Shown piece by piece: positions 62,088-64,000 of a DNA stretch of 64,000 bases (the stretch's first letter is position 1; every line of letters begins with the position of its first letter). The position numbers and the translations under genes are program-made. Source of the DNA: Burkholderia cenocepacia (GTDB lineage Bacteria > Pseudomonadota > Gammaproteobacteria > Burkholderiales > Burkholderiaceae); contig NZ_UAQZ01000014.1 of the NCBI RefSeq assembly GCF_900446215.1, positions 577,781 to 641,780 of the forward strand, written 5' to 3'. The notes under the pieces are model-generated. The model was not told where the DNA came from and did no database searches. It saw only the letters and a program-made list of their open reading frames with translations.

Positions 62088-64000
62088 ATGAACGCCAATC
62101 CGAAGTTTCTGTCCGCCGACGCCCACGTCGATGCCGCTGCTGTCGCGCCGCTGCCCAATTCGCGCAAGGTGTATGTGACCGGTTCGCAACCCGACATCCG
62201 CGTGCCGATGCGCGAAATCACGCAGGCCGACACGCCGACCGGCTTCGGCGGCGAGAAGAATCCGCCGATCTACGTGTACGACACGTCGGGCCCGTACACC
62301 GATCCGGACGCGAAGATCGACATCCGCGCGGGCCTGCCGGCGCTGCGCCAGCGCTGGATCGAAGCGCGCGGCGACACCGAAGTGCTCCCCGGCCTGTCGA
62401 GCCAGTACGGCCTCGAGCGCGCGGCCGATCCGGCCACGGCCGAGCTGCGTTTCCCGGGCCTGCACCGCAACCCGCGCCGCGCGCAGGCCGGCAAGAACGT
62501 CACGCAGATGCACTATGCGCGCCAGGGCATCATCACGCCGGAAATGGAATACATCGCGATCCGCGAGAACCAGCGCCGCGCCGAGTACATCGAGAGCCTG
62601 AAGTCGAGCGGCCCGAACGGCGCGAAGCTCGCCGCGATGATGGGCCGCCAGCATCCGGGCCAGGCGTTCGGCGCCGCGGCCTTCGGCGCGAACGCGCTGG
62701 CCGAGATCACGCCGGAATTCGTGCGCGACGAAGTCGCGCGCGGCCGCGCGATCATCCCGGCGAACATCAACCACCCGGAATCCGAGCCGATGATCATCGG
62801 CCGCAACTTCCTCGTGAAGATCAACGCGAACATCGGCAACTCGGCCGTCACGTCGTCGATCGGCGAGGAAGTCGACAAGATGACGTGGGCGATCCGCTGG
62901 GGCGGCGACACGGTGATGGACCTGTCGACCGGCAAGCACATCCATGAAACGCGCGAGTGGATCATCCGCAACAGCCCGGTGCCGATCGGCACGGTGCCGA
63001 TCTACCAGGCGCTCGAAAAGGTCAACGGCAAGGCCGAAGATCTCACCTGGGAAATCTTCCGCGACACGCTGATCGAGCAGGCCGAGCAAGGCGTCGACTA
63101 CTTCACGATCCATGCGGGCGTGCGCCTGCAGTACGTGCCGCTCACCGCGAACCGGATGACGGGCATCGTGTCGCGCGGCGGCTCGATCATGGCGAAGTGG
63201 TGTCTCGCGCATCACAAGGAAAGCTTCCTGTACGAACACTTCGAAGAGATCTGCGAGATCATGAAGGCGTACGACGTGAGCTTCTCGCTCGGCGACGGCC
63301 TGCGTCCCGGCTCGATCTACGACGCGAACGACGAAGCGCAGCTCGGCGAACTGAAGACGCTCGGCGAACTCACGCAGATCGCGTGGAAGCACGACGTGCA
63401 GGTGATGATCGAAGGCCCCGGCCATGTGCCGATGCAGTTGATCAAGGAGAACATGGATCTCCAGCTCGACTGGTGCAAGGAAGCGCCGTTCTACACGCTC
63501 GGGCCGCTCACCACCGACATCGCGCCGGGTTACGACCACATCACGTCCGGCATCGGCGCCGCGATGATCGGCTGGTTCGGCACCGCGATGCTGTGCTACG
63601 TGACGCCGAAGGAGCACCTCGGCCTGCCGAACAAGGACGACGTGAAGGAAGGCATCATCACGTACAAGCTCGCCGCGCACGCCGCCGACCTCGCGAAGGG
63701 TCACCCGGGCGCGCAGGTGCGCGACAACGCGCTGTCGAAGGCGCGCTTCGAGTTCCGCTGGGAAGACCAGTTCAACATCGGTCTCGACCCGGACAAGGCG
63801 CGCGAATTCCACGACGAGACGCTGCCGAAGGATTCGGCCAAGGTCGCGCACTTCTGCTCGATGTGCGGCCCGCACTTCTGCTCGATGAAGATCACGCAGG
63901 ACGTGCGCGAATTCGCGGCGCAGCAAGGCGTGTCGGAAACCGAAGCGCTGAAGAAGGGGATGGAGGTCAAGGCGGTCGAGTTCGTGAAGACCGGCGCCGA
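62088..64000 (+). CDS. thiC: ThiC, phosphomethylpyrimidine synthase (3' end beyond window)
   Basis: ATG 62088 after CAGGAGATT; 637 codons seen of about 643. Radical-SAM enzyme that makes HMP-P from AIR for thiamine. N-terminus RKVYVTGSQPDIRVPMREI, core INANIGNSAVTSSIGEEVDK, MIEGPGHVPMQL and the C-terminal cluster-binding CSMCGPHFCSMKI (C-x2-C-x4-C) are all intact. Controlled by the TPP riboswitch. Confidence 0.98.
   Translation, partial: MNANPKFLSADAHVDAAAVAPLPNSRKVYVTGSQPDIRVPMREITQADTPTGFGGEKNPPIYVYDTSGPYTDPDAKIDIRAGLPALRQRWIEARGDTEVLPGLSSQYGLERAADPATAELRFPGLHRNPRRAQAGKNVTQMHYARQGIITPEMEYIAIRENQRRAEYIESLKSSGPNGAKLAAMMGRQHPGQAFGAAAFGANALAEITPEFVRDEVARGRAIIPANINHPESEPMIIGRNFLVKINANIGNSAVTSSIGEEVDKMTWAIRWGGDTVMDLSTGKHIHETREWIIRNSPVPIGTVPIYQALEKVNGKAEDLTWEIFRDTLIEQAEQGVDYFTIHAGVRLQYVPLTANRMTGIVSRGGSIMAKWCLAHHKESFLYEHFEEICEIMKAYDVSFSLGDGLRPGSIYDANDEAQLGELKTLGELTQIAWKHDVQVMIEGPGHVPMQLIKENMDLQLDWCKEAPFYTLGPLTTDIAPGYDHITSGIGAAMIGWFGTAMLCYVTPKEHLGLPNKDDVKEGIITYKLAAHAADLAKGHPGAQVRDNALSKARFEFRWEDQFNIGLDPDKAREFHDETLPKDSAKVAHFCSMCGPHFCSMKITQDVREFAAQQGVSETEALKKGMEVKAVEFVKTGA

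Overview
The window looks like Burkholderia chromosome, most likely the B. cepacia complex. It is GC-rich with typical Burkholderia housekeeping genes (thiC behind a TPP riboswitch, an MsrP-like Moco oxidoreductase with cytochrome b561, a LacI/ABC/phosphodiesterase operon) and a gentisyl-type aromatic catabolism island. The genus is inferred from gene content, not from a search.

Layout. (1) 1-7.1 kb: a type VI secretion vgrG (3' end outside the window), then an IS66 element whose two flanks are remnants of two different genes with no target duplication, then about 1.5 kb without a recognisable gene. (2) 7.1-21.8 kb: a catabolic gene cluster. It runs TetR, alpha/beta hydrolase, VOC protein, aryl-acid ligase, thioesterase, aryl-CoA-type FAD hydroxylase, MFS importer, maleate isomerase, porin, aldehyde dehydrogenase, SphA-like outer-membrane protein, SDR, and a convergent AraC regulator. 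The same inverted repeat (TTTGAC-N6-GTCAAA) overlaps the promoter at both ends. (3) 21.8-29.9 kb: a translationally coupled envelope operon (GT4, polysaccharide deacetylase, GT39, and a 36-residue membrane peptide), an AraC regulator, and two membrane-associated papain-like proteins. (4) 30.7-35.0 kb: an IS701 remnant, an intact IS3-type element, an AraC gene with an altered 5' end, an Asp-nucleophile alpha/beta hydrolase and a CGNR regulator. (5) 35.5-42.6 kb: a CBASS antiphage locus with CD-NTase, stand-alone E2-like protein, S-4TM-type effector, a small 54-residue protein and divergent CapH/CapP regulators. The effector gene and a gene beyond capP are each split by one of two IS5 copies that look identical. 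(6) 43.1-49.6 kb: a P4-satellite-like element (HUH-like Gp2 protein, YfjI-type protein, AlpA, P4-type integrase) next to tRNA-Leu(UAA). (7) That tRNA gene contains a 247-nt group I intron. (8) 50.2-64 kb: core chromosome with the LacI/ABC importer/GpdQ-like operon, MFS and EamA transporters, a HigBA-like toxin-antitoxin pair, the Moco/cytochrome operon and thiC.

How the genes fit together. Cluster 2 reads as uptake (porins, MFS), aldehyde/alcohol oxidation (SDR, ALDH), CoA activation, hydroxylation as CoA thioester, thioester hydrolysis, ring opening (VOC or unknown), hydrolysis, and maleate-to-fumarate conversion. The substrate is not known. Cluster 5 is a complete signalling arm whose killing arm has been broken by transposition, apparently recently because both host reading frames rejoin perfectly when the IS is removed.
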